Below are positions 9,901 to 18,849 of a DNA stretch of 64,000 nt, in pieces. Made by a program: the position numbers and the translations under genes. The stretch spans positions 774,501 through 838,500 of the forward strand of contig UGTZ01000001.1 of the NCBI GenBank assembly GCA_900455085.1, in the 5' to 3' direction. The DNA comes from Providencia rettgeri. Lineage in GTDB: Bacteria > Pseudomonadota > Gammaproteobacteria > Enterobacterales > Enterobacteriaceae. Within the stretch, counting starts at the first letter, position 1; each line of letters starts with the position of its first letter. The notes under the pieces were generated by a model, which was not told where the DNA came from, did no database searches, and saw only the letters and a program-made list of their open reading frames with translations.

Positions 9901-10661
9901 TGATGATATTGTTGCCACCAATTAACCCCTTGTTGGTGGCGAGTGCGCTGTTGTTTGGTTTGTGCTTCTTGTTCAAGCAAATCGTTTTGCTGTATTAATA
10001 ATTCTTGATGTTCTGCTTCTGTGAGTAAATTAATGCTTTGTGCCTTCGCTTTTAGCAAATCTAAGTCAATTTTGGCTTGCTTGTGTTGATTAAAAACATA
10101 AATTGAAATTTGGCTATAAATTTCGGTTCCTGTAATTTCTTCAAGTAAATCAGCGCGTTCTTTCTCAGAGGCATTTAAAAAAGCCGCGAAGTCCCCTTGG
10201 GAGAGTAAAATGGATTTAGTAAAACGCTCATAATCAAGTCCTGTTATTTGCGCCACTAATTCTTTTATTTCTGTGATTTTTACGGTCAATATTTTACCAT
10301 CAGCAACCGTTGCAAGCTCCGCTTTAGGCTGTTGTAAATTGCCATCAGGTTTCCCTCCAGCTCTTCGTTGGCTCCAAAAGGCTCGATAGGCTTTGCCCTT
10401 GACCTCAAACTCTACCTCCGCGAGGCATTCCCCTGTATGGCGAGTCATCAGTTCATTTTGTGCATTAGAAATGGTTTTTAAACGCGGTGTTCGGTGATAA
10501 AGCGCGAGGCAAATCGCATCCAATAAGGTCGTTTTTCCTGCACCGGTGGCACCCGTAATGGCAAACAGGCCATTGCTAGCAAATGGCTCTTCAGTGAAAT
10601 CAATTTTCCATTCACCTCTAAGAGAGTTAATATTTTTTAAACGTAAACTTAAAATTTTCAT
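6978..10661 (-). CDS. sbcC: Exonuclease SbcCD, ATPase/SMC-like subunit SbcC
   Basis: 1227 residues with Rad50/SbcC architecture. The N-terminal Walker A is ITGATGAGKTTLLDA, near residue 40. Two long Gln-rich coiled-coil arms flank a zinc hook CPLCG near residue 600. The C-terminal half has the ABC signature LSGGESFLVSLALALALS (near 1130) and Walker B SLFLDEGFGTLD (near 1160). With SbcD it forms the nuclease that cleaves DNA hairpins and processes double-strand ends. The start codon is one base from the sbcD stop, so the genes form an operon. The protein is longer than the E. coli one (about 1050 residues); the extra length lies in the Gln-rich arms. Confidence 0.96.
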   Translation of the reverse strand: MKILSLRLKNINSLRGEWKIDFTEEPFASNGLFAITGATGAGKTTLLDAICLALYHRTPRLKTISNAQNELMTRHTGECLAEVEFEVKGKAYRAFWSQRRAGGKPDGNLQQPKAELATVADGKILTVKITEIKELVAQITGLDYERFTKSILLSQGDFAAFLNASEKERADLLEEITGTEIYSQISIYVFNQHKQAKIDLDLLKAKAQSINLLTEAEHQELLIQQNDLLEQEAQTKQQRTRHQQGVNWWQQYHQLTQRMQSLDEEIKKNELEFQAAQPQLKRLADSAPAESLRPLWQEVERQQQQLTEYTNKQHHLKLSLQTQQAARAPLQENLLKSQFEYQQHLDFAKQQHQLIDETVRPLDNQIAQLKQQQSEIKKQIEQQQITLQQKQRLVSETQSQIQNAHLELKKHNIFLEEHPKDAELSSQIGSWQQQGHFIFELADKLARLHEKQQILSNEVAQLQRQQQQQTEKLAQKRLELEHSTVAFKKQEEIYKQNHEKYDINTINQHIEQLQARLQHAKLLPLILSQCLNAQTQKQKQLQKDVELAQDITTTQKALSLAVTHINELTPLIKLTNDKLQLEQKIVSLEHERQQLIAGNPCPLCGSTEHPAVNDYQSIHLSETQQQLIELTNKLDQLKQQQTQLESQLHTQKQRQNENLQQQQQINEQFDAFNQQWQKTCEQALTPELAQNEQVVTLFVNQLTEQLATQQKIVVDMAVLEREYQQTKHHLHEQQASFTQLQSDLLLVEERLKNQTQQHDELQKEQSQFQQRKQRQIEQWQSTLAPFNLNVPDKDKFDEWVLETTQRSERFNNQKVAAQTLSQQIEVNNATLKVESEQLNILTQQIEQERNRLKQIELGLEQKTAQRKTLLSGLAISQFIQQLNDKQTILFQTQEQLSKQLNEVDKAIASMNGSYQELIDACEKIKLAQIQANTLFTQALMDSPFRHQQAFLDALISHEEKQQLETLKQHINQARIQCETRYKEGLQAIEALNQQRITDFSALNETQLQTIVAQFDEEIKQINQKQGQIINQLNTDKQLLHQQQDLLQQIEKSQLSYDDWSYLSSLIGSAEGDKFRRYAQGLTLDCLISLANQQLEKLHGRYLLQRSHQANLELQVIDGWQADSIRDIKTLSGGESFLVSLALALALSDMVSHRTQLESLFLDEGFGTLDAETLDIALDALESLNASGKTIGVISHVEAMKERIPVQIAVKKGNGLGFSELPAQYRIT

Positions 10662-10662
10662 A

Positions 10663-11877
10663 TTAACTTTCCTTGCTCAGTTGCAATGCGTCATAAGATT
10701 GTTGAAATAGCTGGACTAGACGCTGTTCACGCTCAGGATCTTCTAAAGACTCTTGAGCAAGGCGGCGTAAAAAAACGTCTTCTACGGTGAGTTCACTCAA
10801 TGTTTCATTGGCCAAGGTCTGGCTTTGTCCCTGTATTTGCTTGCGTGCACGGCGTAGTATTACGACTTCGACTGGGAGGTCTTGTGTCAAAGCTTCAATA
10901 CGTTGTTGGATATCAGCGAGGTAATCTTGTGAAGCAACTTCAATATCAAGCCAAACCGGTTTATCACCTTGGTAATCTTTCCATATCTCTAATTGCTGTT
11001 CTATTTGGTTTAAGGAGCCTTTAATACTTTGTAATGGCTGAATAGTCGGGATTTCCAGTGGTGTGATTTGAGTCAATTCACTTCCGCTGAATTCAACAAG
11101 GCAGACACTTTTTTGTTGTGTTGTTTCGTCAAAGCTCAATGCAATAGGTGAACCGCAGTAGCGAATATTTTCTTGTCCTCCAATCACTTGGGACCGGTGA
11201 ATATGGCCAAGGGCGATATAGTCAGCAGGCGGAAAAGCCCCTGAAGGAAACGCATCTAACGTACCAATATAAATATCTCGTACAGAATCAGTTAAGGCTG
11301 CGCCGACAACAGTTAAATGGCCTGTTGCAATAATTGGAATATCCAGCCCCAAAGCGGTTCGCTGTTTTAGCGCGAGTTGGTAGCTGGCTTGGTAATGGTC
11401 ATGAATAGCGGTTTGCAGCGAGCGTTGTTTCTCTTCAATATCTTGCCCTGCAATACTTAGTTGAATATCTCGAGGGCGTAAAAAAGGAATGGCACAGACT
11501 AAACCAATAGGTTGATCCTGTTTATTGACTAAGGTAACAACATGGGGCTCACTTCCCGACGTAATGACTTGTGTATTTAAGTAACGAAGTAGAGCACTTG
11601 ATTCATTGAGTACAGAAACTGAGTCGTGATTACCGCTTAAAATGACTAATTGGCAGCCTGTTTTTTGTAAATCAACAATAAATTTGTTGTACAGTTCACG
11701 TGCATAGCTAGGCGGAGAGCCTGTATCGAAGATATCACCAGCAACGATGACTGCATCAACGTGATGTAATTCCACTTGTTCAACGAGCCAATTCAAGAAA
11801 TGTTGGTGCTCAGGCGCACGGCTTTTGGTAAAAAAATACTGACCAAGGTGCCAGTCTGAAGTATGAATAATGCGCAT
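10663..11877 (-). CDS. sbcD: Exonuclease SbcCD, nuclease subunit SbcD
   Basis: 404 residues. The Mre11-type calcineurin-like phosphoesterase motifs are in order: HTSDWHLGQ, VIVAGDIFDTG, VILSGNHDS, ATGHLTV and ALGHIHRSQ, which coordinate two Mn ions. The C-terminal region is the capping/SbcC-binding part. It supplies the endo/exonuclease activity of SbcCD. It is the first gene of the sbcDC operon and divergent from phoB. The start at 11877 gives MRIIHTSDWHLGQ as in E. coli, with AGGAA upstream. Confidence 0.96.
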   Translation of the reverse strand: MRIIHTSDWHLGQYFFTKSRAPEHQHFLNWLVEQVELHHVDAVIVAGDIFDTGSPPSYARELYNKFIVDLQKTGCQLVILSGNHDSVSVLNESSALLRYLNTQVITSGSEPHVVTLVNKQDQPIGLVCAIPFLRPRDIQLSIAGQDIEEKQRSLQTAIHDHYQASYQLALKQRTALGLDIPIIATGHLTVVGAALTDSVRDIYIGTLDAFPSGAFPPADYIALGHIHRSQVIGGQENIRYCGSPIALSFDETTQQKSVCLVEFSGSELTQITPLEIPTIQPLQSIKGSLNQIEQQLEIWKDYQGDKPVWLDIEVASQDYLADIQQRIEALTQDLPVEVVILRRARKQIQGQSQTLANETLSELTVEDVFLRRLAQESLEDPEREQRLVQLFQQSYDALQLSKES

Positions 11878-12061
11878 GAGCTATCAATTCCTATCAACAA
11901 TAATGTGCACGAGCGTTCGATAACTGAGTATACCTGATCCAGATAACTCGTTGAGGGATGTTTGCGACTTTATTACCATGTTGCGGAAATATTTCACTTA
12001 AATGACATTTAGCCGCTAAAATAAAGATTAATATGAGTTTTGCTCATTGATATTCATAATT

Positions 12062-12079
12062 CTGTCATAAAAGTGACGC
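12062..12079 (+). promoter_or_regulatory. Pho box upstream of phoB
   Basis: CTGTCATAAAAGTGACGC resembles the 7+4+7 PhoB-binding consensus CTGTCAT-N4-CTGTCAC. The first half is perfect and the second partial. It ends 48 bases before the phoB start codon, consistent with the known autoregulation of phoBR under phosphate limitation. Confidence 0.75.
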
Positions 12080-12127
12080 ATAATGCTTTCACATTTTAAA
12101 TGTCTTCTTAATTTTACAGGAACAATC

Positions 12128-12817
12128 ATGGCAAGACGCATTCTAGTTGTTGAAGATGAAGCGCCCATCCGAGAAATGGTTTGTTTTGTATTAGAACAGA
12201 ATGGTTTTCAGCCTATTGAAGCTGATGATTATGACAGTGCGATTGCACAACTCGTTGACCCTCTACCCGATCTCGTACTACTGGATTGGATGATCCCAGG
12301 GGGATCTGGAATCCAAGTAATTAAACATATGAAGCGTGATAGCGCAACACGTGACGTTCCTGTCATGATGTTAACCGCACGAGGCGAAGAAGAAGACCGC
12401 GTAAAAGGTTTGGAAGTTGGCGCGGATGACTATCTGATTAAGCCGTTTTCACCAAAGGAATTAATCGCTCGGGTAAAGGCAATTTTACGTCGTATTTCAC
12501 CAATGGCGACGGAAGATATTATTGAAATGAATGGGTTAACGTTAGACCCTACTTCTCATCGTGTGACCAGCAATGAAATCCCTATCGATATGGGGCCAAC
12601 TGAATATAAATTACTGCATTTCTTCATGACTCACCCTGAACGCGTATATAGTAGAGAACAGCTACTAAATTATGTATGGGGAGCCAATGTGTATGTGGAA
12701 GATAGAACCGTTGATGTCCATATTCGGCGGTTAAGAAAGGCACTAGAGACGGAAGGTCATGATAAAATGGTACAAACTGTACGCGGTACAGGTTATCGTT
12801 TTTCTATCCGTTACTAA
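12128..12817 (+). CDS. phoB: Phosphate regulon response regulator PhoB
   Basis: 229 residues from the ATG at 12128 (MARRILVVEDEAPIRE), preceded by AGGAA; the upstream in-frame start at 12083 would add an unrelated leader. The receiver domain has the acidic pair, the phosphoacceptor Asp in LVLLDWMIPGGSG and the switch Lys in YLIKPFSPKEL. The C-terminal OmpR/PhoB winged helix contains the recognition region VEDRTVDVHIRRLRKAL. PhoB~P activates the Pho regulon. It is followed by phoR after 23 bases and preceded by a Pho box. Confidence 0.97.
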   Translation: MARRILVVEDEAPIREMVCFVLEQNGFQPIEADDYDSAIAQLVDPLPDLVLLDWMIPGGSGIQVIKHMKRDSATRDVPVMMLTARGEEEDRVKGLEVGADDYLIKPFSPKELIARVKAILRRISPMATEDIIEMNGLTLDPTSHRVTSNEIPIDMGPTEYKLLHFFMTHPERVYSREQLLNYVWGANVYVEDRTVDVHIRRLRKALETEGHDKMVQTVRGTGYRFSIRY

Positions 12818-12840
12818 AAACCACAAAGGGAGAGGCATGC

Positions 12841-14151
12841 GTGCTTGAACGTTTATCGATTAAGCAGCTGATTTGGGGGCTGTTTTTATTTATCTTACCC
12901 GCTCTTATCTTATCGGTTTTTATTGGCCACCTAGCGTGGCTATTAGTGATATCGCTACTTGCTGCATTGATATGGCATGGGTATAACTTACTTAAACTCT
13001 CTTACTGGTTGTGGCTCGATAAAAGCATGTTACCACCCGAGGGGAAAGGAGGGTGGGAACCGATATTTTATGGCATCTACCAGATGCAACAACGTAATCG
13101 TAAACGCCGTCGTGAGCTAGGCCAGTTAATTAAACGGTTTCGTAGTGGCGCAGAATCACTACCTGATGCTGTGGTTATGATGACAACAGAAGGGAATATC
13201 TTCTGGTGTAATCGTCATGCGCAGGCTTTACTCGGTTTCCGTTGGCCTGAAGATAATGGCCAACATATTTTTAATTTATTACGTTACCCAGATTTTAGCC
13301 GATACTTCACCATTAAGCGTTATGACCAAGCGCTGACTATCGAGCTCAATAGTGGTGAAATTGTTGAATTTCGTATCTTGCCGTATACCGAAGGGCAGTT
13401 ATTGATGGTAGCTCGAGATGTGACAGAAAAACGCCGTTTGGAAAAGGCCCGTAGGGACTTCTTTGCGAATGTAAGCCATGAATTACGAACTCCTCTTACT
13501 GTCATTCAAGGCTACCTTGAGGTCATGGATGACCAAGAAAATGTCACTGCGGCCAATAAAAAAGCACTGCATGTCATGCAAGAGCAAACTCATCGTATGG
13601 ATAACTTGGTCAAACAGCTTTTGCAGTTATCACGTATAGAAATTGCTCCTCAAATTAACCTTGATGAGCAAGTGAATATCCCCGTTATTCTCAAAATGAT
13701 TGAACAAGAAGCACTCAGTTTAAGCCAAGGGCGCCACCAGTTTGAATTTCATGTTGATGAAAAATTGCGTGTCCATGGCAATGAAGAACAATTACGAAGT
13801 GCAGTGGCGAATTTAGTCTATAACGCAATCAGCCATACGCCAGAAGGCACCAAAATTTGGGTCGAATGGCAAAGAAATGGTCAGGGTGCTCGCTTTAGTG
13901 TGAGAGATAACGGGCAAGGGATACCTGCAGAGCATATTCCTCGTTTGACAGAACGGTTTTATCGGGTAGATAAAGCACGCTCCCGCCAAGGTGGTGGAGG
14001 TACCGGTCTTGGGTTGGCTATTGTTAAACATGCACTACAACACCATAGCAGCCAATTGGTGGTAACAAGCCAATTAGGTAAAGGGAGTGAGTTTTCATTT
14101 ACTTTACCGCCAGTATTTATTGTTGATGACAAAAAACTTAAAAATGGGTAA
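12841..14151 (+). CDS. phoR: Phosphate regulon sensor histidine kinase PhoR
   Basis: 436 residues from a GTG start (VLERLSIKQL), the same start type as E. coli, with GGGAGAGG 5 bases upstream. Two N-terminal membrane segments (about residues 8-45) are followed by a PAS domain (MTTEGNIFWCNRHAQALLGF). The HisKA box is FFANVSHELRTPLT with the phosphorylated His. The HATPase_c domain has the N box (NLVYNAISHTPEG), G1 box (VRDNGQGIP) and G2 region (GGTGLGLAIVKH). It phosphorylates or dephosphorylates PhoB according to PstSCAB-PhoU signalling. Second gene of phoBR. Confidence 0.97.
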   Translation: MLERLSIKQLIWGLFLFILPALILSVFIGHLAWLLVISLLAALIWHGYNLLKLSYWLWLDKSMLPPEGKGGWEPIFYGIYQMQQRNRKRRRELGQLIKRFRSGAESLPDAVVMMTTEGNIFWCNRHAQALLGFRWPEDNGQHIFNLLRYPDFSRYFTIKRYDQALTIELNSGEIVEFRILPYTEGQLLMVARDVTEKRRLEKARRDFFANVSHELRTPLTVIQGYLEVMDDQENVTAANKKALHVMQEQTHRMDNLVKQLLQLSRIEIAPQINLDEQVNIPVILKMIEQEALSLSQGRHQFEFHVDEKLRVHGNEEQLRSAVANLVYNAISHTPEGTKIWVEWQRNGQGARFSVRDNGQGIPAEHIPRLTERFYRVDKARSRQGGGGTGLGLAIVKHALQHHSSQLVVTSQLGKGSEFSFTLPPVFIVDDKKLKNG

Positions 14152-14207
14152 ATAATTCCACTTTGTTAATGTAATCAAAATATTAATAAAGTGGATTATT
14201 TCTATTT
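14151..14207 (+). terminator. Terminator of phoBR
   Basis: Long hairpin of about 19 bp (AATAATTCCACTTTGTTAAT against ATTAATAAAGTGGATTATT) overlapping the phoR stop codon and followed by TCTATTT. Confidence 0.75.
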
Positions 14208-14641
14208 ATCAACCCATATCTGTATTCAATTCAAAATATATATATTTAATGCTGATTATTGCTATCACATTAATTATATATTCTGTTAAATAATCAATTT
14301 TAATCACCAGAAAAAGACGAGTTGTTCATTTTTCGAACAAAGCATATAACGAGTATTGGGATTTTACTGAAAGTAATCACTAGTTCTGAAAATTAGTTTA
14401 GTTATTTATGCTTGTTTTTCGGTTTGCTATTGCCTTTTTGCCCTATAAAAGTTCTACTTGTTGTCAGTTATTGGCGAATTTTTCTGTTTTTTGACTTTTC
14501 ATTTCGTATGATACAAACAAACATGCTTTTTTATATTGTTAACAGTATGTTTATCAGAATTCTATCTCGCTATATATATTTCAAAGGGTTGCTAAGTGTA
14601 AACCCATAATTTTCTATTTTGTCACTTAAAAATAACATAAT
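14208..14641. other. AT-rich leader/promoter region of brnQ
   Basis: No credible gene. A 65-codon frame (14412-14609) is probably spurious: it lacks a ribosome binding site and recognisable similarity. The region should contain the brnQ promoter. No clear Lrp-type motif could be assigned by eye. Confidence 0.55.
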
Positions 14642-15967
14642 ATGGCTCATCGTTTATCATCAAGAGATATCATCGCATTAGGCTTTATGACTTTTGCGTT
14701 ATTCGTCGGGGCAGGAAATATTATCTTTCCTCCTATGGTTGGCTTGCAGGCAGGGGAACAAGTTTGGACTGCGGCACTAGGTTTTTTGGTTACAGGCGTG
14801 GGTTTACCTGTTTTAACCGTTATTGCACTAGCTAAAGTAGGTGGGGGGATTGAAGCGCTCAGTACACCCGTGGGCAAAACGGCAGGGTTACTATTGGCGG
14901 TTGTTGCTTATTTGTCTGTAGGGCCTCTATTCGCAACGCCAAGAACGGCAACTGTATCCTATAAAGTCGGTATCGCACCCTTATTCGGTGGCGAGTCCGA
15001 TATGCTATTACTTATCTACAGCGTAGTTTACTTCGTTCTAGTTATCGGTATTTCACTATATCCCGGAAAACTGCTCGATAGCGTTGGGCACATTTTAGCG
15101 CCTGTAAAAATGTTAGCCTTGGCTATTTTGGGTATTGCGGCTGTCATGTGGCCTGCGGGGGATCCGATCCCTTCTACAATAGAATACCGTGAGATGGCTT
15201 TCTCGAATGGCTTTATCAATGGTTATCTAACTATGGATACCCTTGGTGCTATGGTATTTGGTATCGTTATTGTTAATGCGGCGCGTTCAAGGGGGATCGA
15301 AAACTCTTCATTATTAACCCGTTACACTATGTGGGCAGGGTTAATTGCAGGGGTATTATTAACTCTGGTCTATTTGTCCTTGTTTAAGCTTGGTGAGAAT
15401 AGCGGTTCGTTAATTCCCAACCCTGCTGATGGCGCTGATATTTTACATACCTATGTTCAATATACTTTTGGTAATTACGGTAGCTTCTTCCTTGCGGTAT
15501 TAATCTTTGTTGCCTGTATGGTAACTGCCGTGGGCTTAACTTGTGCTTGTGCAGAGTTCTTTAGCCGCTATGTACCGATTTCTTACCGTAAACTGGTATT
15601 GATCTTGGGTGTGTTCTCCATGGTGATCTCAAACTTAGGCTTGAGTAAGTTAATCGCCTTCTCATTACCCGTGCTAGTTTCAATTTATCCACCTTGTATT
15701 GTCTTAATTTTATTAAGCTTTACTTTGAAGTGGTGGAAAAACCCAACGATAGTGATTGCGCCGACAATGTTAGTTAGCTTTGTCGTCGGTTTAATCGGTG
15801 CCGTAAAAGCGTCAGACCATCTTAAAGGTTATATTCCTGAATGGATGACAGCAATGCCACTGTATAAACAAGACTTAGTCTGGGTATTACCAACTGTTGT
15901 TGTGATGGTCGTGGCTATTTTATGCGATAAGTTTGTGTCACCTGCTGCACAGCATAAACAAGTGTAA
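14642..15967 (+). CDS. brnQ: Branched-chain amino acid transporter BrnQ (LIVCS family)
   Basis: 441 residues with about 12 hydrophobic segments. The start MAHRLSSRDIIALGFMTFALFVGAG and the motif GAGNIIFPPMVGLQAGEQVW are diagnostic for BrnQ, a sodium-coupled importer of leucine, isoleucine and valine in the inner membrane. The position right after phoBR is the same as in E. coli. It is followed by a strong convergent terminator shared with ggt. Confidence 0.95.
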   Translation: MAHRLSSRDIIALGFMTFALFVGAGNIIFPPMVGLQAGEQVWTAALGFLVTGVGLPVLTVIALAKVGGGIEALSTPVGKTAGLLLAVVAYLSVGPLFATPRTATVSYKVGIAPLFGGESDMLLLIYSVVYFVLVIGISLYPGKLLDSVGHILAPVKMLALAILGIAAVMWPAGDPIPSTIEYREMAFSNGFINGYLTMDTLGAMVFGIVIVNAARSRGIENSSLLTRYTMWAGLIAGVLLTLVYLSLFKLGENSGSLIPNPADGADILHTYVQYTFGNYGSFFLAVLIFVACMVTAVGLTCACAEFFSRYVPISYRKLVLILGVFSMVISNLGLSKLIAFSLPVLVSIYPPCIVLILLSFTLKWWKNPTIVIAPTMLVSFVVGLIGAVKASDHLKGYIPEWMTAMPLYKQDLVWVLPTVVVMVVAILCDKFVSPAAQHKQV

Positions 15968-15981
15968 TTAATTGAAATTAC

Positions 15982-16009
15982 AAAAAAGGAGCTAAATAGC
16001 TCCTTTTTC
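15982..16009. terminator. Bidirectional terminator between brnQ and ggt
   Basis: Perfect 12-bp stem AAAAAGGAGCTA/TAGCTCCTTTTT with a 2-base loop. It gives U tracts on both strands and lies between convergent genes. Confidence 0.88.
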
Positions 16010-16024
16010 TATTTTATTGAGCCA

Positions 16025-17791
16025 TCAATCTACACCGACAGCGCTACCTGCTGGGCGGCGTACATCGTTAGAGCCATAAATGAAGCCTTCACGAACTTTT
16101 CCCGAAACAGCAGAATCATTACCCGAAGACTTGGCACTAACACCAGCGCCTTCAGGGATCGCGACCATAATCAGCTCGGCGGCACCCCACGGTGTTTGTT
16201 CAACCATCTGGTAACCCATTTTATCGAGTAGTGCTAAGGTGTCTTTAGAAACGCCTCTTTGCTCATAATAAACCTCATCAGGGAGCCACTGGTGGTGAAT
16301 ACGCGGTGCATTAACGGCTTCTTGTGGTGGCATACCATGGTCGATAATATTTAAAGCGGTTTGCAGCGTAATCGAAATAATCCGTGAGCCTCCGGGTGAA
16401 CCGAGAACTAAAAATACCTTACCATCTTTCGTCACGATAGTCGGGCTCATCGAGGATAGTGGGCGCTTACCTGGAGCAATAGAGTTGCGCTCCCCTTGTA
16501 CTAAGCCATACAAATTTTTCTCGCCAACTTTCGTTGTAAAATCATCCATTTCATCGTTTAAGAAGAAGCCTGTCCCCGGAGGGATAACGACAGAACCAAA
16601 TCGACCATTAATCGTGTAAGTGGTTGAAACTGCATTTCCTTTTTCATCAACAATAGAATAATGCGTGGTCTCCGGTTTTTCGTGAGGCCCTATTCCAGGT
16701 TGAACTTGCGTGGATGGCGTTGCTTGGTTGGGTTTGATTTCTTTGCGTAACTCTTCTGCATAGGCTTTGCTGAGTAGCTTTTCCGTTGGGTTATCGACAA
16801 ACTCAGGATCACCGAGGAAGGTATTTCTGTCCATATAAGCATGGCGCATTGCTTCCGTCAGAGTATGAATATAGTCCGCGGAGTTAAAGCCCATTTCTTT
16901 GAGGTCATACCCTTCTAAGATATTAAGCGTTTGGCAGATAGTCACTCCACCTGAACTTGGTGGTGGTGCAGAAATAAATTGATAACCTCTATAGGTACAG
17001 CTAACAGGCGCTGTATCTGTGATAGTAAAATCTGCAAAATCTTTTGCGGTTAAGATGCCGCCATTTTTCTTGGAAGCTTTTTCAACAATTTCGGGGATCT
17101 CACCTTCGTAAAAAGCAGATGGGCCATTTTGGGCAATTTTTTCTAAGGTATTAGCTAAATCGGTCTGAACTAACAAGTCACCGGGTTGGAAAGAACTACC
17201 ATCAGGTTTTAAGAAGATACGAGCGACTTCTGGGTCTTGTTTAAAACGTTCTGTCGTGGTGTCGAGAACATCGGTATCCGCTCGAGTCAACACAAAGCCT
17301 TCTCTTGCTAATTTAATCGCAGGAGCCATCACTTGCTGGCGGCTCATCGTACCGTATTTTTCTAAGGCATAGTCTAGGCCTTTAACGGTACCCGGCACGC
17401 CTGAAGCGAGATAGCCATATAGGCTGGCATCTTTAACCAGTTTGCCGTCTTTATCTAAATACATATCTACACTAGCGGCACCGGGCGCGGTTTCTCTGAA
17501 ATTAATGAATAAATCTTTGCCATCGGCTAGATGAATAGTCATAAAGCCACCACCGCCGATATTGCCACAGCAAGGGTTAACTACGGCTTGTGCATATCCT
17601 ACCGCAACAGCGGCATCAATAGCATTGCCGCCTGATTTTAGAATATCAGCCCCAATTTGTGATGCTAAATGTTGGGAGGAAACAACCATACCTTTTTTTG
17701 CTTCAACGGCAGGTTCAGAAGCGGCATACAGCTGATTAGAAACAAGTAAGGAAAGAAATAGAACCGCAGGGCGTAATGATGTTTTTATCAT
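16025..17791 (-). CDS. ggt: Periplasmic gamma-glutamyltransferase
   Basis: 588 residues. A Sec signal peptide (MIKTSLRPAVLFLSLLVSNQLYA, then ASEP) indicates periplasmic export. The precursor cleaves itself before the Thr of TTHYSIVDEKG (near residue 375), which becomes the catalytic nucleophile of the small subunit. NPCCGNIGGGGFMTIH and the late LGSPGGSRII oxyanion/glycine loop are also present. The enzyme transfers or hydrolyses the gamma-glutamyl group of glutathione and related peptides. Monocistronic by context. Confidence 0.95.
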   Translation of the reverse strand: MIKTSLRPAVLFLSLLVSNQLYAASEPAVEAKKGMVVSSQHLASQIGADILKSGGNAIDAAVAVGYAQAVVNPCCGNIGGGGFMTIHLADGKDLFINFRETAPGAASVDMYLDKDGKLVKDASLYGYLASGVPGTVKGLDYALEKYGTMSRQQVMAPAIKLAREGFVLTRADTDVLDTTTERFKQDPEVARIFLKPDGSSFQPGDLLVQTDLANTLEKIAQNGPSAFYEGEIPEIVEKASKKNGGILTAKDFADFTITDTAPVSCTYRGYQFISAPPPSSGGVTICQTLNILEGYDLKEMGFNSADYIHTLTEAMRHAYMDRNTFLGDPEFVDNPTEKLLSKAYAEELRKEIKPNQATPSTQVQPGIGPHEKPETTHYSIVDEKGNAVSTTYTINGRFGSVVIPPGTGFFLNDEMDDFTTKVGEKNLYGLVQGERNSIAPGKRPLSSMSPTIVTKDGKVFLVLGSPGGSRIISITLQTALNIIDHGMPPQEAVNAPRIHHQWLPDEVYYEQRGVSKDTLALLDKMGYQMVEQTPWGAAELIMVAIPEGAGVSAKSSGNDSAVSGKVREGFIYGSNDVRRPAGSAVGVD

Positions 17792-17985
17792 TCGTATCTC
17801 CCAGTTAGGGTTAATTGAGTTGTTCTATCGCACAAATATTCAATATGAATAGTTTGTTAATTATTTGTGTTTTTAATGTATAGCACACAATAATACAAAA
17901 CATTGAGTATTTGAGTTAAGAATTGTTAACTGAGTGGAATAATTGCGAGTAGGAAGAGAAAAGATAGACTTGGTTCACAAAAGTA

Positions 17986-18010
17986 AAAAGCGGGCTTGAT
18001 GCCCGCTTTT
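17986..18010 (-). terminator. Terminator of the peroxiredoxin gene
   Basis: 10-bp perfect stem AAAAGCGGGC/GCCCGCTTTT with loop TTGAT, 19 bases past the stop codon, with a U tract on the minus strand. Confidence 0.85.
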
Positions 18011-18029
18011 CTAAAACTCGCGTAACGAA

Positions 18030-18632
18030 TTACAGTTTTGCAGAGTTTTTAGTCAGGTAGTCAGCAACGCCTTTTGGAGATGCATTCATACCTTCTTGGC
18101 CTTTTTCCCACTGAGCTGGGCAAACATCACCGTGCTCTTCGTGGAATTGCAGCGCGTCAACCATACGCAGCATTTCGTCGATATTACGGCCTAATGGCAG
18201 GTCATTAACCACTTGGTGACGAACAATGCCTTTTTTGTCAACGAGGAAAGAGCCACGTAGTGCAACACCCGCTTCTGGGTGCTCGATGCCGTATGCTTTT
18301 ATGATTTCACGTTTGATATCAGCAACCATTGGGTATTTAACTTCACCAATACCGCCGTTATCTATTGGCGTTTTACGCCATGCGTTATGAGTAAACTCAG
18401 AGTCAAAAGAAACACCGATGATTTCTACACCACGTTTTTGGAATTCTTCATAGCGGTGGTCAAATGCGATCAGCTCTGAAGGGCAAACGAAAGTAAAATC
18501 CATTGGCCAGAAGAAGATGACAGCAGGTTTACCAGCAATGTGTTTTTTTAAGTTGAAGTTTTCAACGATTTCACCGTTACCTAAAACAGCTGCTGCAGTA
18601 AAGTCAGGGGCTTGACGTGTTACCAGAACCAT
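18030..18632 (-). CDS. Typical 2-Cys peroxiredoxin (AhpC/Prx1 family)
   Basis: 200 residues. The peroxidatic Cys50 lies in FTFVCPSE and the resolving Cys near residue 171 in HGDVCPAQW. The segment GVEIIGVSFDSEFTHNAWRKTP is typical of eukaryotic-like Prx1/Tsa proteins. It reduces hydrogen peroxide and organic peroxides using thioredoxin or AhpF. No ahpF lies alongside, which separates it from the classical ahpCF operon. Codon choice is strongly regular (GGT, CGT, AAC), suggesting high expression. Confidence 0.93.
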   Translation of the reverse strand: MVLVTRQAPDFTAAAVLGNGEIVENFNLKKHIAGKPAVIFFWPMDFTFVCPSELIAFDHRYEEFQKRGVEIIGVSFDSEFTHNAWRKTPIDNGGIGEVKYPMVADIKREIIKAYGIEHPEAGVALRGSFLVDKKGIVRHQVVNDLPLGRNIDEMLRMVDALQFHEEHGDVCPAQWEKGQEGMNASPKGVADYLTKNSAKL

Positions 18633-18849
18633 AATTTACTCCTATGAGTTTGAATTAAAGTTTTTTGTCCTGTCTATTTAATCACTGATAAATAGTGTGG
18701 ATTTAGACTTATGTAAGAATAGAAAAAGATCTTTTGACAATAAAGTCATTTAAACCGATTATTGTGATAGGTTTTAACTATCAATAATACTGGTTTATCA
18801 AATTAATATCAATAAGATAGTTTTATTCCACTAAAGTGCAAGCTTTAAT

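Noticed and set aside
14412..14609. 65-codon frame upstream of brnQ
   Set aside because: No ribosome binding site, no recognised similarity and a chance-like composition (Phe/Ile/Leu from AT-rich DNA).
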